This document shows positions 8,787-19,031 of a DNA stretch of 64,000 nucleotides, piece after piece (within the stretch, counting starts at the first letter, position 1; every line of letters begins with the position of its first letter). The translations under genes were made by a program, and so were the position numbers. The notes below the pieces were generated by a model. The model was not told the origin of the DNA. It saw only the letters and a list, made by a program, of their open reading frames with translations, and did no database searches. The stretch is from Paracoccaceae bacterium (GTDB lineage Bacteria > Pseudomonadota > Alphaproteobacteria > Rhodobacterales > Rhodobacteraceae): contig WGNF01000002.1 of NCBI GenBank assembly GCA_016124615.1, forward strand, positions 372,001-436,000. Direction: 5' to 3'.

Positions 8787-10361
<1,575 letters not shown>

Positions 10362-10399
10362 CTAGGGCCAGATATCGGGCAGGGCAACGGGAGGCGGGC

Positions 10400-10999
10400 A
10401 TGACGGCAGACCGGCGCGGGGCGATCCTCTGGGTGCTCTGCCTGCAATATTTCGCGGCCGAGGCGGTGGTGGCGCAGGGCTACCGCGGCCCCTATGCGCT
10501 GGCCACCAACTATATCAGCGACCTTGGCGCGACCACCTGCGCGGCGGTCTGTTCGCCGCTGCACCCGCTGATGAACGCCTCGTTCCTGCTGCAGGGCGTG
10601 CTGATCGCCAGTGGCGCGTTGCTGGTCCGCAACCTCTTTCCGCGCGGGCCTCTGGCAACCGCCGCGCTTGCCTGCATCGCCGCCTCGGCGCTGGGCGTGA
10701 TCCTCGTCGGCATCTTCCCCGAGGATTCCGGCTCATCCCTGCACTACAACGGGGCGGCTGAGAACTTCCTGCTCTCGAACCTCGGCATGGTGCTCGCGGG
10801 CCTTGCGCTGCGCCCCGTCGCCCCGGCCCGCGCGCTCTACAGCCTCGCCAGCGGCCTGATCGGCCTTGCGGGCCTCATGTTTTTGGCGATGAAGGCCGAT
10901 CTCGGGCTCGGCATCGGCACGGTGGAGCGCATCACGGCCTACCCGTTCCCGCTCTGGCTCGGGGTGACGGGCCTCTGGCTGCTGCGCCGGACGGGCTGA
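10400..10999 (+). CDS. DUF998 family integral membrane protein
   Basis: A 199-residue protein with about six predicted membrane segments. LATNYISDLGAT near the N-terminus and the pattern FPEDSGSSLHYNGAAENFLLSNLG are typical of DUF998. No function has been established for the family that I know of. GGGAGG lies shortly before the ATG at 10400, which excludes the longer upstream frame. The gene ends four bases before the minus-strand tRNA-Arg. Confidence 0.8.
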   Translation: MTADRRGAILWVLCLQYFAAEAVVAQGYRGPYALATNYISDLGATTCAAVCSPLHPLMNASFLLQGVLIASGALLVRNLFPRGPLATAALACIAASALGVILVGIFPEDSGSSLHYNGAAENFLLSNLGMVLAGLALRPVAPARALYSLASGLIGLAGLMFLAMKADLGLGIGTVERITAYPFPLWLGVTGLWLLRRTG

Positions 11000-11002
11000 G
11001 AC

Positions 11003-11078
11003 TGGTGACCCCGGATGGATTCGAACCATCGACCTGCCGCTTAGGAGGCGGCCGCTCTATCCCCTGAGCTACGGGGCC
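11003..11078 (-). tRNA. tRNA-Arg (anticodon CCT)
   Basis: The reverse complement folds as a complete 76-base tRNA. The acceptor stem is GGCCCCG/CGGGGTC with discriminator A, the D stem is GCTC/GAGC, the anticodon stem is GCCGC/GCGGC around loop CTCCTAA (anticodon CCT, reading AGG), and the T arm is GATGG-TTCGAAT-CCATC. The 3' CCA is encoded. It is a rare-codon arginine tRNA in a high-G+C genome. I see no attachment-site duplication or integrase beside it. Confidence 0.97.
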
Positions 11079-11255
11079 ACGCGTGGTCCTTGTGCCGGGA
11101 AAAGCCGTCCGGCGCAACCGTCGCGCGGGGCTTGGCCGTCGTTCGGTTGCGTTGCGTCATCGCGGGCGATGAATTGGCGGGCGCGGCGGGTCGTTTCGCC
11201 GCGTCTGGGCGACGCCATCACCGTGGCGGCTGGAACGGAGCATAGGAAGCGGGGA

Positions 11256-11288
11256 AGGGGGAGTGACTTTTGGCCCACCACTCCCCCT
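11256..11288. repeat. Perfect 10-bp inverted repeat, 13-base loop
   Basis: AGGGGGAGTG (11256-11265) pairs exactly with CACTCCCCCT (11279-11288). There is no following T-run, so it is not a classic intrinsic terminator on either strand. It lies about 180 bases upstream of the tRNA-Arg 5' end and 150 bases before the LacI-type gene. It could be a stable RNA hairpin in the regulator's leader or a protein-binding site. Confidence 0.4.
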
Positions 11289-11352
11289 AAAGTCCAGATC
11301 GTCACGGATAGAGAGCTTGCAGGACGCGCTGGATTCTGTCGGTCTTTCGGCC

Positions 11353-11364
11353 GTTAGCGGTAAC
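11353..11364. promoter_or_regulatory. LacI-family operator-like palindrome, distal
   Basis: GTTAGCGGTAAC: its half-sites GTTAGC and GGTAAC differ at one position. It matches the general form of LacI/GntR-type operators, with a central CG step. It lies 72 bases before the ATG of the LacI-type gene and 45 bp (centre to centre) from a second copy, an arrangement suited to autoregulation by cooperative binding. Confidence 0.5.
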
Positions 11365-11397
11365 ATAGCCGAAGATGCGGGCTTGGACAAGCGTGAG

Positions 11398-11409
11398 GTT
11401 GGCGCTAAC
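11398..11409. promoter_or_regulatory. LacI-family operator-like palindrome, proximal
   Basis: GTTGGCGCTAAC: half-sites GTTGGC and GCTAAC, one mismatch from perfect symmetry. The consensus shared with the distal site is GTTAGCGSTAAC. It ends 27 bases before the ATG at 11437, where a bound repressor would block transcription. Confidence 0.5.
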
Positions 11410-11436
11410 AATGATCTATCCTCACGTCATCCGGAC

Positions 11437-12480
11437 ATGTCATTGACCAGCGAACCGCGCCTCGACCACCGCCGCACCCTGACGCTTCGCGATGTGTCCG
11501 AGGCCTCGGGGGTCAGCGAGATGACGGTCAGCCGGGTCTTGCGCAACCGCGGCGACGTTTCGCACAGCACCCGCGACCGGGTGCTGTCGGCCGCCAAGGC
11601 ATTGGGCTACGTGCCCAACAAGATCGCGGGGGGGCTTGCCTCGCAGCGGGTGAACCTGATCGCGGTGATCATCCCGTCGCTGTCGAACATGGTGTTCCCC
11701 GAGGTGCTGACCGGCATTTCAGAGGTGCTGGACGATACCGGCCTGCAACCGGTTGTCGGCGTCACCAACTACTCGCCCGAACGCGAGGAGCGCGTGCTGT
11801 ATGAGATGCTGTCCTGGCGGCCCTCGGGCGTCATCATGGCGGGGCTGGAACACAGCGACCCGGCCCGCGCGATGATGCGCAACGCGGGCATCCCGATCGT
11901 CGAGATCATGGATGTCGATGGCGAGGCGGTCGACTCGGTGGTCGGCATCTCGCACATTCGCGCCGGGCAGATGATGGCGCAGGCGATCCTTGCCTCGGGG
12001 TATCGCAAGATCGGCTTTCTCGGCACCCAGATGCCGCATGACCACCGCGCCCGCAAACGGCTGCAAGGCTTCACCGCCGCGCTGCAAGTCGCCGGGCTGG
12101 AGGTGCAGGACCGCGAATATTACGAAGGCAGTTCGGCGCTGCTGAAGGGGCGCGAGATGACGCAGGCCATCCTTGCGCGTCGGCCCGACCTCGATTTCCT
12201 CTACTATTCCAACGACATGATCGGCGCGGGCGGGCTTTTGCACTGCCTTGGCGCGGGCATCGACGTGCCAGAACGCCTTGGCCTTGCGGGGTTCAACGGG
12301 GTCGAGTTGCTCGACGGGCTGCCCCGCCGCCTTGCCACGATGGACACCTGTCGGCTGGAGATCGGCCGCCGCGCCGCCGAGATTATTTCGGGCAAGACCG
12401 CCGACGGGAAAACCAGCGGCCTGCGCATCGAACTCAGCCCCCGGCTCGACCCCGGCGAGACGATCCGGGCGCCGCGCTGA
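11437..12480 (+). CDS. LacI-family transcriptional repressor (gluconate-repressor-like)
   Basis: A 347-residue regulator. The N-terminal LacI helix-turn-helix is LTLRDVSEASGVSEMTVSRVLRN, with hinge AAKALGYVPNKIAGGLASQR, followed by a periplasmic-binding-protein-like effector domain (VNLIAVIIPSLSN, FLYYSNDMIGAGGL, LAGFNGVELLDGL). It resembles the GntR group of LacI repressors, but the ligand cannot be read from sequence. A longer frame opens at 11263; I choose the ATG at 11437 because the N-terminal extension is not family-like, although no strong ribosome-binding site is visible. Two operator-like palindromes upstream suggest autoregulation. No sugar genes adjoin, so its main targets lie elsewhere. 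Confidence 0.85.
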   Translation: MSLTSEPRLDHRRTLTLRDVSEASGVSEMTVSRVLRNRGDVSHSTRDRVLSAAKALGYVPNKIAGGLASQRVNLIAVIIPSLSNMVFPEVLTGISEVLDDTGLQPVVGVTNYSPEREERVLYEMLSWRPSGVIMAGLEHSDPARAMMRNAGIPIVEIMDVDGEAVDSVVGISHIRAGQMMAQAILASGYRKIGFLGTQMPHDHRARKRLQGFTAALQVAGLEVQDREYYEGSSALLKGREMTQAILARRPDLDFLYYSNDMIGAGGLLHCLGAGIDVPERLGLAGFNGVELLDGLPRRLATMDTCRLEIGRRAAEIISGKTADGKTSGLRIELSPRLDPGETIRAPR

Positions 12481-12484
12481 CCGA

Positions 12485-13576
12485 TCAGCCGCCGAACTTG
12501 ACGCGCAGGGTAAAGCTGTAGGCCCCCGCCGTCAGTGCTGCAGGTGCCGCCGGGAAGGGCGCCGCCGCCTGCACCGCCGCCACCGCCGCAAGGTCCAGCG
12601 CGGCAACACCCGAAGATTGCGCGACGCTGGCCGCCCTCAGTTGCCCGTCGCGGCCCAGCGACAGTGCCACGCCCACGGTGCCGCGCGCATCGCCTGCCGC
12701 CAGCGGGTAGTGCTTGTGCCGCTCTACCCCCGCCATGATCCGGGCGCCCCAACCGGCCATCGCTGCCGTCTCGGCCGGGCCGGTCGCCGTCATCGCGGCC
12801 TGCCCGCCCGCGCCCGCTGCCGCTCCGCCTCCCGCCCCGCGCGCCTTGCCGCCCGCCTGCGCCACCGCCGGTCGGGGGTGGGACGCGGGCGGTTTCGGCG
12901 GTGCCGGGGCGGGTTCTGCAATGGGGGCGGCTTCGGGCAGGCGCGGCGGTGGCAAGGCGGTCGCGTCGGTTTGGGGCGGCGCCGCCGCGTCACCCGGCAA
13001 GGGTGGCAGCGTTCCTTCGGCATCCGTCGGTGCCGCGACCTGCCCGACGGCGGTCACCAGCCCCGGCACGGTCAGCGGCGGCACCGGCCGGGCGGGCGCA
13101 TCGGCGGCAGGGGCGGCGACGGGTCGCGCCATCGCCGCCTGCGTCACGGCGGTATCGGCGCGCGGTGGCGCCACCGCCTGATCCTCGCGCGGCACCGGGT
13201 GCTGCGCCTGCGTCAGCATCGGCACCGCAGGCCCGCTCGCGGCGGGCGAGGGCGGCAGGGCCGCGACCAGCGTGACCTGCAACACCCCGCCATCCCCGGA
13301 TGACAGCGCGCCGGTTGTTGCGCCAAGGGCAAGCCCGACTACGCCAAGGTGCAGCAGCGCCGACAGGATCACCGTCCCGAACCGTTCGCCGCGCCGCCGT
13401 TCACCGTCCGCCGTGATCCGTCGCGGCGCGATCACGCGCGGCGTCGGGCCGCCGTCCGGCGCCACCTCGATCACCGGAAACCGGCGGCCCGGAAAGGCGA
13501 CCACCTGCCGCGCGCTCAACGGTGGCGGCGCGGTGGGCCGGTCCACCCGGCGGCGCGGGAACGCGACCACGCTCAT
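12485..13576 (-). CDS. tonB: Energy transducer TonB
   Basis: About 363 residues with a long basic N-terminus, one membrane anchor (FGTVILSALLHLGVVGLALGA, about residues 66-87), a long Pro/Ala-rich periplasmic spacer and a C-terminal TonB domain (ERHKHYPLAAGDARGTVGVALSLGRDG...SSGVAALDLAAVAAV). TonB passes proton-motive force from ExbBD to outer-membrane receptors. No exbB, exbD or receptor gene adjoins. The ~65 residues before the anchor are more than most TonB proteins have; a start later in the frame is possible. It converges with the LacI-type gene, whose stop is four bases away. Confidence 0.8.
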   Translation of the reverse strand: MSVVAFPRRRVDRPTAPPPLSARQVVAFPGRRFPVIEVAPDGGPTPRVIAPRRITADGERRRGERFGTVILSALLHLGVVGLALGATTGALSSGDGGVLQVTLVAALPPSPAASGPAVPMLTQAQHPVPREDQAVAPPRADTAVTQAAMARPVAAPAADAPARPVPPLTVPGLVTAVGQVAAPTDAEGTLPPLPGDAAAPPQTDATALPPPRLPEAAPIAEPAPAPPKPPASHPRPAVAQAGGKARGAGGGAAAGAGGQAAMTATGPAETAAMAGWGARIMAGVERHKHYPLAAGDARGTVGVALSLGRDGQLRAASVAQSSGVAALDLAAVAAVQAAAPFPAAPAALTAGAYSFTLRVKFGG

Positions 13577-13768
13577 GCCCGGCCCCGTCCCGGCAGGGCG
13601 CCGGTCTCGATTGGCGGGCAGGCGGGCATTGTCATCCTCTTCACCGGTATCCTTGGGCGTCAGCTTCGCGCATCGCGGCCCAGCGGGCGCGGCCAAAGGC
13701 GACGCCCCGGCCACCGGACGCGAATCGCCGCGCAGGATAGGCCGACGCTCGCCGCGCGCAATCCGCGC

Positions 13769-14533
13769 TCAGTCGCCCGCCACCGCGATCGTGGTGGCCC
13801 AGCCCGCGCAGGCCGCGCGCACGGCGGCTGGCGGGGCTGCATCGGTGAAGAACGTATCCACCTCGGCCAGCGAGGCGATGCGCACCGGCGCCGTGCGGGT
13901 GAACTTGGATCGGTCGGCGACCAGAAACCGCCGCCGGGCCTGCGCCAGAATGGCCTGGGCGACCCGCACCTCGCGCACGTCGAAATCCAGCAGGTCACCC
14001 GCCTCGTCCAGTGCCGAGGCGCCGATGACCGCGAAATCCACCTTGAACTGGCGCACGACCTCCATCGTCATGTCGCCGACCAGCCCGGCATCCGCCCGTC
14101 GCAGCACGCCCCCCGCCACGATCACCTCGCAGCCCTCGTTGCGCGCCAGAATGTTCGCGACGTTCAGGTTGTTGGTCACCACCATCAGGTTGCGATGGTT
14201 CAGCAACCCGCGCGCCACCGCCTCGGTCGTGGTGCCGATGTTGAGAAAGAGCGAGGCATCCTGCGGAATCGCCGCCGCGCAAAGCCGCCCGATCCGCTCT
14301 TTCTCGGCCGCGTGCAGGCTGCGGCGATCCTCATAGCCGATGTTCACCACGCCCGAGGCCAGCACCGCCCCGCCATAGACGCGCGTCAACTGGCCTGCGT
14401 CGCACAGTTCCGTCAGGTCGCGCCGCACGGTTTGCAGCGTCACGCCAAAGCGGGCGGCGAGGTCTTCGACCACCACCTTGCCCTCTTCCCGTGCAATCTT
14501 CAGGATTTCGCCCTGTCGGAAATTCTGCGCCAT
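13769..14533 (-). CDS. glpR: DeoR-family regulator, probable glycerol-3-phosphate regulon repressor
   Basis: A 254-residue DeoR-family protein. The HTH is RQGEILKIAREEGKVVVEDLAARFGVTLQTVRRDLTELCDAG and is followed by RVYGGAV; the sugar-phosphate-sensing DeoRC domain has LFLNIGTTTEAVARGL, VVTNNLNVANIL and AVIGASALDEAGDLLDFD. GGAGG precedes the ATG at 14533. It is assigned to GlpR because glpD and glpK follow 1.4 kb away in divergent orientation and repeats matching the known GlpR half-site (CGAACAT) stand before glpD. Its effector would be glycerol-3-phosphate. Confidence 0.85.
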   Translation of the reverse strand: MAQNFRQGEILKIAREEGKVVVEDLAARFGVTLQTVRRDLTELCDAGQLTRVYGGAVLASGVVNIGYEDRRSLHAAEKERIGRLCAAAIPQDASLFLNIGTTTEAVARGLLNHRNLMVVTNNLNVANILARNEGCEVIVAGGVLRRADAGLVGDMTMEVVRQFKVDFAVIGASALDEAGDLLDFDVREVRVAQAILAQARRRFLVADRSKFTRTAPVRIASLAEVDTFFTDAAPPAAVRAACAGWATTIAVAGD

Positions 14534-14920
14534 CGAAGCCTCCGTGCCCCGGTGTAGCAAAGCCGGGGCGGTTCGGGAATTGCCGGGGTGGCGATGCCGG
14601 GCGGTTCCGCGCTTTGGTGGCCAGCGGGGCGCCCGAATCGCGGGGCGTAGCCTCAGCGGTGCTATTTTGAGGGTTTGAGCCGGAACAATCGTTTCGAGTT
14701 GCGGCCCCGAGCGCGCAATTTGCGGAAGATATTCCCACATGCCGCAAATGGCAGCCATCTGTTCCGCTGGGTAGCCCTTCCGTGGAAGGCCATTCCCCTG
14801 CCGAAGCCGCGCGGGCGAATGCGGTCCTTATCTTTCTGCCGTAATTGCAATTGCTTAGGGGATTGCCCCACATTAGAGAACGGCGCCGACCCCTGCGCCG
14901 ACCCGTTGAAGGATGCCCCC
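14534..14920. other. 387-base divergent intergenic region between glpR and the YeeE/YedE-like pair
   Basis: No gene seen. It contains an 8-bp inverted repeat ATTTGCGG (14718-14725) / CCGCAAAT (14742-14749) with a 16-base spacer, and a perfect palindrome AATTGCAATT (14843-14852) 68 bases before the YeeE-like ATG. Either could be a regulator site. Part of the region is locally AT-richer than its surroundings, as promoters in this genome often are. I see no CGAACAT half-site here. Confidence 0.5.
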
Positions 14921-15361
14921 ATGTCCCTGACCGCGATTCCGCAAGACTGGCTGTTCGGCCTGGCCGGTGGGCTGATGATCGGCCTCGCTGCCGCGGTCCT
15001 GCTGCTGTTCAACGGCCGTATCCTCGGGGCAAGCGGCATTCTGGGCAGCACGCTGGACGGTGCCGGGCAGGGCACGTCGGACGAACGCCTGACCTTTCTC
15101 GGCGGGCTGATCGGCGCCCCGGCGCTGGCGGTTGCCCTGCTGGGCGCGCCGCAAACCCATGTGTCGGGCGATGTGCCGCTTCTGATCATTGCGGGCCTGC
15201 TGGTCGGCTTCGGCACCCGGTTGGCGAATGGCTGCACCTCGGGCCACGGCGTCTGCGGCATGTCGCGATTCTCGATCCGCAGCATTGCGGCCACGGTCGT
15301 CTACCTCGCTGCCGGCATGATCGCCTTCTACCTCGCCCGCCACATTCTGGGAGCCATCTGA
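14921..15361 (+). CDS. YeeE/YedE-family membrane protein, first half (sulfur-compound transport type)
   Basis: A 146-residue membrane protein with about four hydrophobic segments (LFGLAGGLMIGLAAAVLLLFNG; LLIIAGLLVGFGTRLANG). The conserved cysteine motif NGCTSGHGVCGMSRFS is the hallmark of the YeeE/YedE family, some of which carry thiosulfate or other sulfur compounds across the inner membrane. AAGGA lies 7 bases upstream of the ATG. The stop overlaps the start of the second half (TGATG), the usual split two-gene form. It sits between glpR and glpD without obvious connection to glycerol. Confidence 0.85.
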   Translation: MSLTAIPQDWLFGLAGGLMIGLAAAVLLLFNGRILGASGILGSTLDGAGQGTSDERLTFLGGLIGAPALAVALLGAPQTHVSGDVPLLIIAGLLVGFGTRLANGCTSGHGVCGMSRFSIRSIAATVVYLAAGMIAFYLARHILGAI

Positions 15362-15786
15362 TGCGTCTTCTCGTCTCTTCCGTTTCGGGGGCCCTTTTCG
15401 GCCTTGGGCTGCTGCTGTCGGGTATGACCGACACCGCCAAGGTGCAAGGCTGGCTCGACATTGCCGGAAACTGGGATCCGACGCTCGCCTTCGTTCTGGG
15501 CGGCGCCATCCTGCCGATGGTGCTGGCCTGGCGCATCGCGGCCCGGCGCCGCACGGCGGTGCTGGGCGAGCCGATTCCACCGATGCCGGAGCAGATCATT
15601 GACGCGCGGCTGCTGGGCGGCTCGGCGCTGTTCGGCATCGGCTGGGCGCTGGCGGGCTTCTGCCCCGGCCCCGCGCTCGCCTCGCTGGGGTGGAGCGGGG
15701 TTGGCGGCACCGCCTTCGTTCTGGCGATGATCGCCGGGATGATCTGCTACCAATTCGTGCAGCGGCGCGCCGTGCTGACCGCCTGA
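15361..15786 (+). CDS. YeeE/YedE-family membrane protein, second half (DUF6691-like)
   Basis: A 141-residue membrane protein starting at the overlapping ATG. Motifs GALFGLGLLLSGMTDTAKVQGWLDI and LFGIGWALAGFCPGPALASLG, the second with the conserved cysteine, mark it as the partner half of a split YeeE/YedE transporter. About four membrane segments are predicted. It is followed by a strong hairpin terminator (15819-15849), so the pair forms its own transcript before glpD. The transported sulfur compound is unknown. Confidence 0.85.
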   Translation: MRLLVSSVSGALFGLGLLLSGMTDTAKVQGWLDIAGNWDPTLAFVLGGAILPMVLAWRIAARRRTAVLGEPIPPMPEQIIDARLLGGSALFGIGWALAGFCPGPALASLGWSGVGGTAFVLAMIAGMICYQFVQRRAVLTA

Positions 15787-15818
15787 GGGCGGCCCGCCTC
15801 CTGCCATCCTGCGAAATG

Positions 15819-15849
15819 AAGGCCACCGCCCTGCAAAGGGGGTGGCCTT
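15819..15849 (+). terminator. Hairpin terminator after the YeeE/YedE-like pair
   Basis: AAGGCCACC pairs with GGTGGCCTT, and an inner CCC/GGG continues the stem past one bulged G; the loop is TGCAAA. It is followed by TTCGCCATTCT, not a clean T-run, so termination is probable but not certain. It separates the pair from the glpD promoter. Confidence 0.6.
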
Positions 15850-15874
15850 CGCCATTCTGCCACAAACTTGTCAC

Positions 15875-15918
15875 AAACGAACATGACAATTGACGAAACG
15901 AACATTTCCGCCGATGGT
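15875..15918 (+). promoter_or_regulatory. glpDK promoter region with two GlpR-type half-sites
   Basis: The 10-mer AAACGAACAT occurs twice as a direct repeat (15875-15884 and 15896-15905), 21 bp or two helical turns apart. CGAACAT is the half-site of the E. coli GlpR operator. The second copy directly follows TTGACG (15890-15895), a fair -35, with GATGGT (15913-15918) 17 bases on as a weak -10. A repressor bound here would block glpD transcription. The promoter call is inference; the repeat is seen directly. Confidence 0.55.
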
Positions 15919-15940
15919 CCGACCCAAATAGGGGGATCCG

Positions 15941-17494
15941 ATGGAACCGGTCGATCTTTTCGTCATCGGCGGCGGCGTGAACGGCTGCGGCATCGCGCGG
16001 GATGCGGCGGGGCGGGGGCTGTCGGTCACGCTGGCCGAGATGAACGACCTTGCATCGGCCACCTCGTCCGCCTCCACCAAGCTTTTTCACGGCGGATTGC
16101 GCTACCTCGAATACTTCGAGTTCCGGCTGGTCCATGAATCGCTGGTGGAGCGTGAGGTGCTGTTGCGCGCGATGCCGCACATCAGCTGGCCGATGCGATT
16201 CGTGCTGCCCTATCACCCGTCGATGCGGTTCGAGGGTGACACGCCGACCTCTCGCCTCTTGTCGGTCTTCATGCCCTGGATGAAGGGCCGCCGCCCGGCC
16301 TGGCTGATCCGGCTGGGCCTGTTCCTTTACGACCATCTCGGCGGCCGCAAGTTGTTGCCGGGCACGCGGTCGGTGAACCTGACCGCCGATCCGGCGGGCA
16401 AGCCGCTGAACCCGAAATTCGCCCGGGCCTACGAATATTCCGACTGCTGGGTGGAGGATTCCCGCCTTGTCGTGCTGGCTGCTCGCGATGCGCAGGCGAA
16501 GGGCGCCAGCATCCTCACCCGGGCCCGCGTCATCGGCGCGCGGCGCGAGGCCGACCTGTGGCACATCACCGTGGAGGGCGAGGATGCGACCGTGACCCAC
16601 ACCGCCCGCGCGCTGGTCAACGCGGGCGGGCCCTGGGTTGGTCAGATCATCACCGGCGCGCTGGGCATCGCCTCGACCGAGGGGGTGCGGTTGGTGCGCG
16701 GCAGCCACATCGTGACCAAACGTTTGTTCGATCACGACCGGTGCTACTTCTTTCAGGGCACTGATGGCCGGATCATCTTCGCCATCCCGTATGAGGGCGA
16801 CTTCACTCTGATCGGCACCACTGACATGGACCACAAGGGCAAACCCGGCGAGGCGGTCTGCACGCCCGAGGAACAGGATTACCTGTGCGCCTTCGCCTCG
16901 CACTACTTCGCCAAACCGGTGACGCGCGACGATATCGTCTGGACCTATTCCGGCGTCCGCCCGCTTTATGACGACGGCGCGAAATCGGCCACCGCTGCCA
17001 CCCGCGACTATGTGCTGTCGCTCGACCAAAGCGCCGGCGCGCCGCTGCTCAGCGTCTTCGGCGGCAAGATCACCACGCACCGCCGCCTTGCCGAACACGC
17101 GCTCGAAAAGCTGGTGCCGTTCTTCCCGCAGGCCAAACCGGCCTGGACGGCGGGCGCGACCCTGCCCGGCGGCGATTTTCCGGTGCAGGGCTTCGACGCG
17201 CTGGTGGCGGATCTGGGCAAGGATTACCCCTTCCTCACCCCGTTCCACGCCCGCCGCCTGTGCCGCGCCTATGGCACCGAGGCGCGGGTGATCCTTGGCG
17301 CCGCAAAGCGCCCCGAAGACCTTGGCCGCGACTTCGGCGCGACGCTGACAGAGGCGGAACTGACTTGGCTGATGGGCCGGGAATATGCCCGCACCGCCGC
17401 CGATGTGGTCTGGCGCCGCTCGAAACTCGGTCTCAGGCTGACGGTCGAACAGATCGCCGCACTGGATGCGTGGATGGCGGGGGCCCGTGCATGA
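15941..17494 (+). CDS. glpD: Aerobic-type glycerol-3-phosphate dehydrogenase
   Basis: A 517-residue FAD enzyme. The N-terminal Rossmann motif is [22 protein letters not shown]; the family motif [21 protein letters not shown] follows. Further GlpD signatures are [17 protein letters not shown] and [19 protein letters not shown]. The enzyme oxidises glycerol-3-phosphate to dihydroxyacetone phosphate and passes electrons to membrane quinone. A GGGGGAT ribosome-binding site precedes the ATG. It overlaps glpK by four bases. Control by GlpR is suggested by the upstream half-sites. Confidence 0.96.
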   Translation: MEPVDLFVIGGGVNGCGIARDAAGRGLSVTLAEMNDLASATSSASTKLFHGGLRYLEYFEFRLVHESLVEREVLLRAMPHISWPMRFVLPYHPSMRFEGDTPTSRLLSVFMPWMKGRRPAWLIRLGLFLYDHLGGRKLLPGTRSVNLTADPAGKPLNPKFARAYEYSDCWVEDSRLVVLAARDAQAKGASILTRARVIGARREADLWHITVEGEDATVTHTARALVNAGGPWVGQIITGALGIASTEGVRLVRGSHIVTKRLFDHDRCYFFQGTDGRIIFAIPYEGDFTLIGTTDMDHKGKPGEAVCTPEEQDYLCAFASHYFAKPVTRDDIVWTYSGVRPLYDDGAKSATAATRDYVLSLDQSAGAPLLSVFGGKITTHRRLAEHALEKLVPFFPQAKPAWTAGATLPGGDFPVQGFDALVADLGKDYPFLTPFHARRLCRAYGTEARVILGAAKRPEDLGRDFGATLTEAELTWLMGREYARTAADVVWRRSKLGLRLTVEQIAALDAWMAGARA

Positions 17495-18972
17495 CCCGCA
17501 TCCTTGCCATCGACCAGGGCACCACCTCCAGCCGCGCGATCCTGTTCGACGCCGCCCTGCGGGTCGGGGGCATCGCGCAGGCCGAGTTTCCACAGCATTT
17601 CCCCCGTTCCGGCTGGGTCGAACATGACCCGGCCGACATCTGGGCTTCGACCGAGGCCACCATCCGCAAGGTCATGGCCGATGCCGGGGTGACCGCCGCG
17701 GATATCGCCGCGATCGGCATCACCAACCAGCGCGAAACCACCCTGCTGTGGGATCGCGCCACCGGCGCGCCGTTGCACAACGCCATCGTCTGGCAGGACC
17801 GCCGCACCGCGGACAGCTGTGAACGCCTGCGTGCGGCGGGCCACGAACCGCTGATCCGGCAAACCACCGGCCTCTTGCTCGACCCCTATTTCTCCGCCAC
17901 CAAGCTCGCCTGGCTGCTCGACCATGTCGAGGGCGCGCGGGATCGGGCGCGCAAGGGTGAACTTGCGTTCGGAACCGTCGACAGCTTCTTGATCTGGAAG
18001 CTGACCGAGGGCCGCGTTCACGCCACCGACGCCACCAACGCCGCCCGCACGATGCTTTATGACATCCGCACGGGTCGCTGGTCGCCAGAAATCCTCGCCC
18101 TCTTCGACATCCCCGAAAGCCTGCTGCCAGAGGTGCGCGATTGTGCCGCCGACTTCGGCGCCACCACGCTCTTCGGCGGCTCGATCCCCATTCTCGGCGT
18201 GGCGGGCGACCAGCAGGCCGCTACCGTCGGGCAGGCGTGCTTTGCCCCCGGCATGGTGAAATCGACCTACGGCACCGGCTGTTTCGCGCTGGCCAATACC
18301 GGCGCCCGGATGGTGTTGTCGAACAATCGTCTGCTCACCACCATCGCCTATCAGTTGAACGGCACACCCACCTACGCCCTCGAAGGCTCTATCTTCGTCG
18401 CCGGTGCGGTGGTGCAATGGCTGCGCGACGGGCTGCACCTGATCGGCGCCGCCTCGGAAACCGGCGCGCTGGCCGCCAGCGCCGACCCGCATCAAGAGGT
18501 GATCCTGGTTCCCGCCTTCACCGGCCTCGGCGCGCCCTACTGGGATGCCCACGCCCGCGGCGCCATCTATGGCCTGACCCGCGCCACCGGCCCGGCCGAG
18601 ATTGCCCGAGCCGCGCTGGAAAGCGTCGGCTTCCAGACCCGCGACCTGATGGAGGCGATTGCCGCCGACATGGGCGGGACCGGCACCGAAACCCTGCGCG
18701 TTGACGGCGGCATGACGGCCAGCGACTGGACGATGCAATTCCTCGCCGACATGCTCGGCGCCCCGGTGGACCGGCCCGCGGTGCGCGAAACCACTGCGCT
18801 GGGCGCGGCATGGCTGGCCGGGATGCAGGCGGGGGTCTGCCCCGATGCGGCGGGCTTCGCCCGATCCTGGGCGCTGGAACGCCGGTTCACGCCGCAGATA
18901 CCGCAGCCCCTGCGCGAGGCCCGCTATGCCGCATGGAAGGATGCCGTGCGCCGGACGCTGACCCCCGCGTGA
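17491..18972 (+). CDS. glpK: Glycerol kinase
   Basis: A 493-residue FGGY-family kinase starting [20 protein letters not shown]. The glycerol-kinase signatures [44 protein letters not shown] and [22 protein letters not shown] are all present. It phosphorylates glycerol with ATP to give glycerol-3-phosphate, the substrate of GlpD encoded just before it (ATGA overlap). No glpF facilitator gene is present in the window. Length is normal for the family. Confidence 0.96.
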   Translation: MTRILAIDQGTTSSRAILFDAALRVGGIAQAEFPQHFPRSGWVEHDPADIWASTEATIRKVMADAGVTAADIAAIGITNQRETTLLWDRATGAPLHNAIVWQDRRTADSCERLRAAGHEPLIRQTTGLLLDPYFSATKLAWLLDHVEGARDRARKGELAFGTVDSFLIWKLTEGRVHATDATNAARTMLYDIRTGRWSPEILALFDIPESLLPEVRDCAADFGATTLFGGSIPILGVAGDQQAATVGQACFAPGMVKSTYGTGCFALANTGARMVLSNNRLLTTIAYQLNGTPTYALEGSIFVAGAVVQWLRDGLHLIGAASETGALAASADPHQEVILVPAFTGLGAPYWDAHARGAIYGLTRATGPAEIARAALESVGFQTRDLMEAIAADMGGTGTETLRVDGGMTASDWTMQFLADMLGAPVDRPAVRETTALGAAWLAGMQAGVCPDAAGFARSWALERRFTPQIPQPLREARYAAWKDAVRRTLTPA

Positions 18973-19031
18973 TCCGGCCGCAGCCCGGCCCCCCTGTTCA
19001 GCGCCGCCGCTTGCGCCTAATCTGCGCCGCG

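Larger units (their letters stand above)
11079..11436. other. 358-base intergenic region between tRNA-Arg and the LacI-type gene
   Basis: No convincing gene. It holds the promoter side of the minus-strand tRNA, a perfect 10-bp inverted repeat (11256-11288) and, nearer the regulator gene, two LacI-type palindromes (11353-11364 and 11398-11409). The open frames visible here are short and lack ribosome-binding sites. Confidence 0.6.

Noticed and set aside
11003..11078. tRNA-Arg as an integration site for a genomic island
   Set aside because: Neither an integrase gene nor a direct repeat of the tRNA 3' end was seen nearby, and base composition on both sides is normal.
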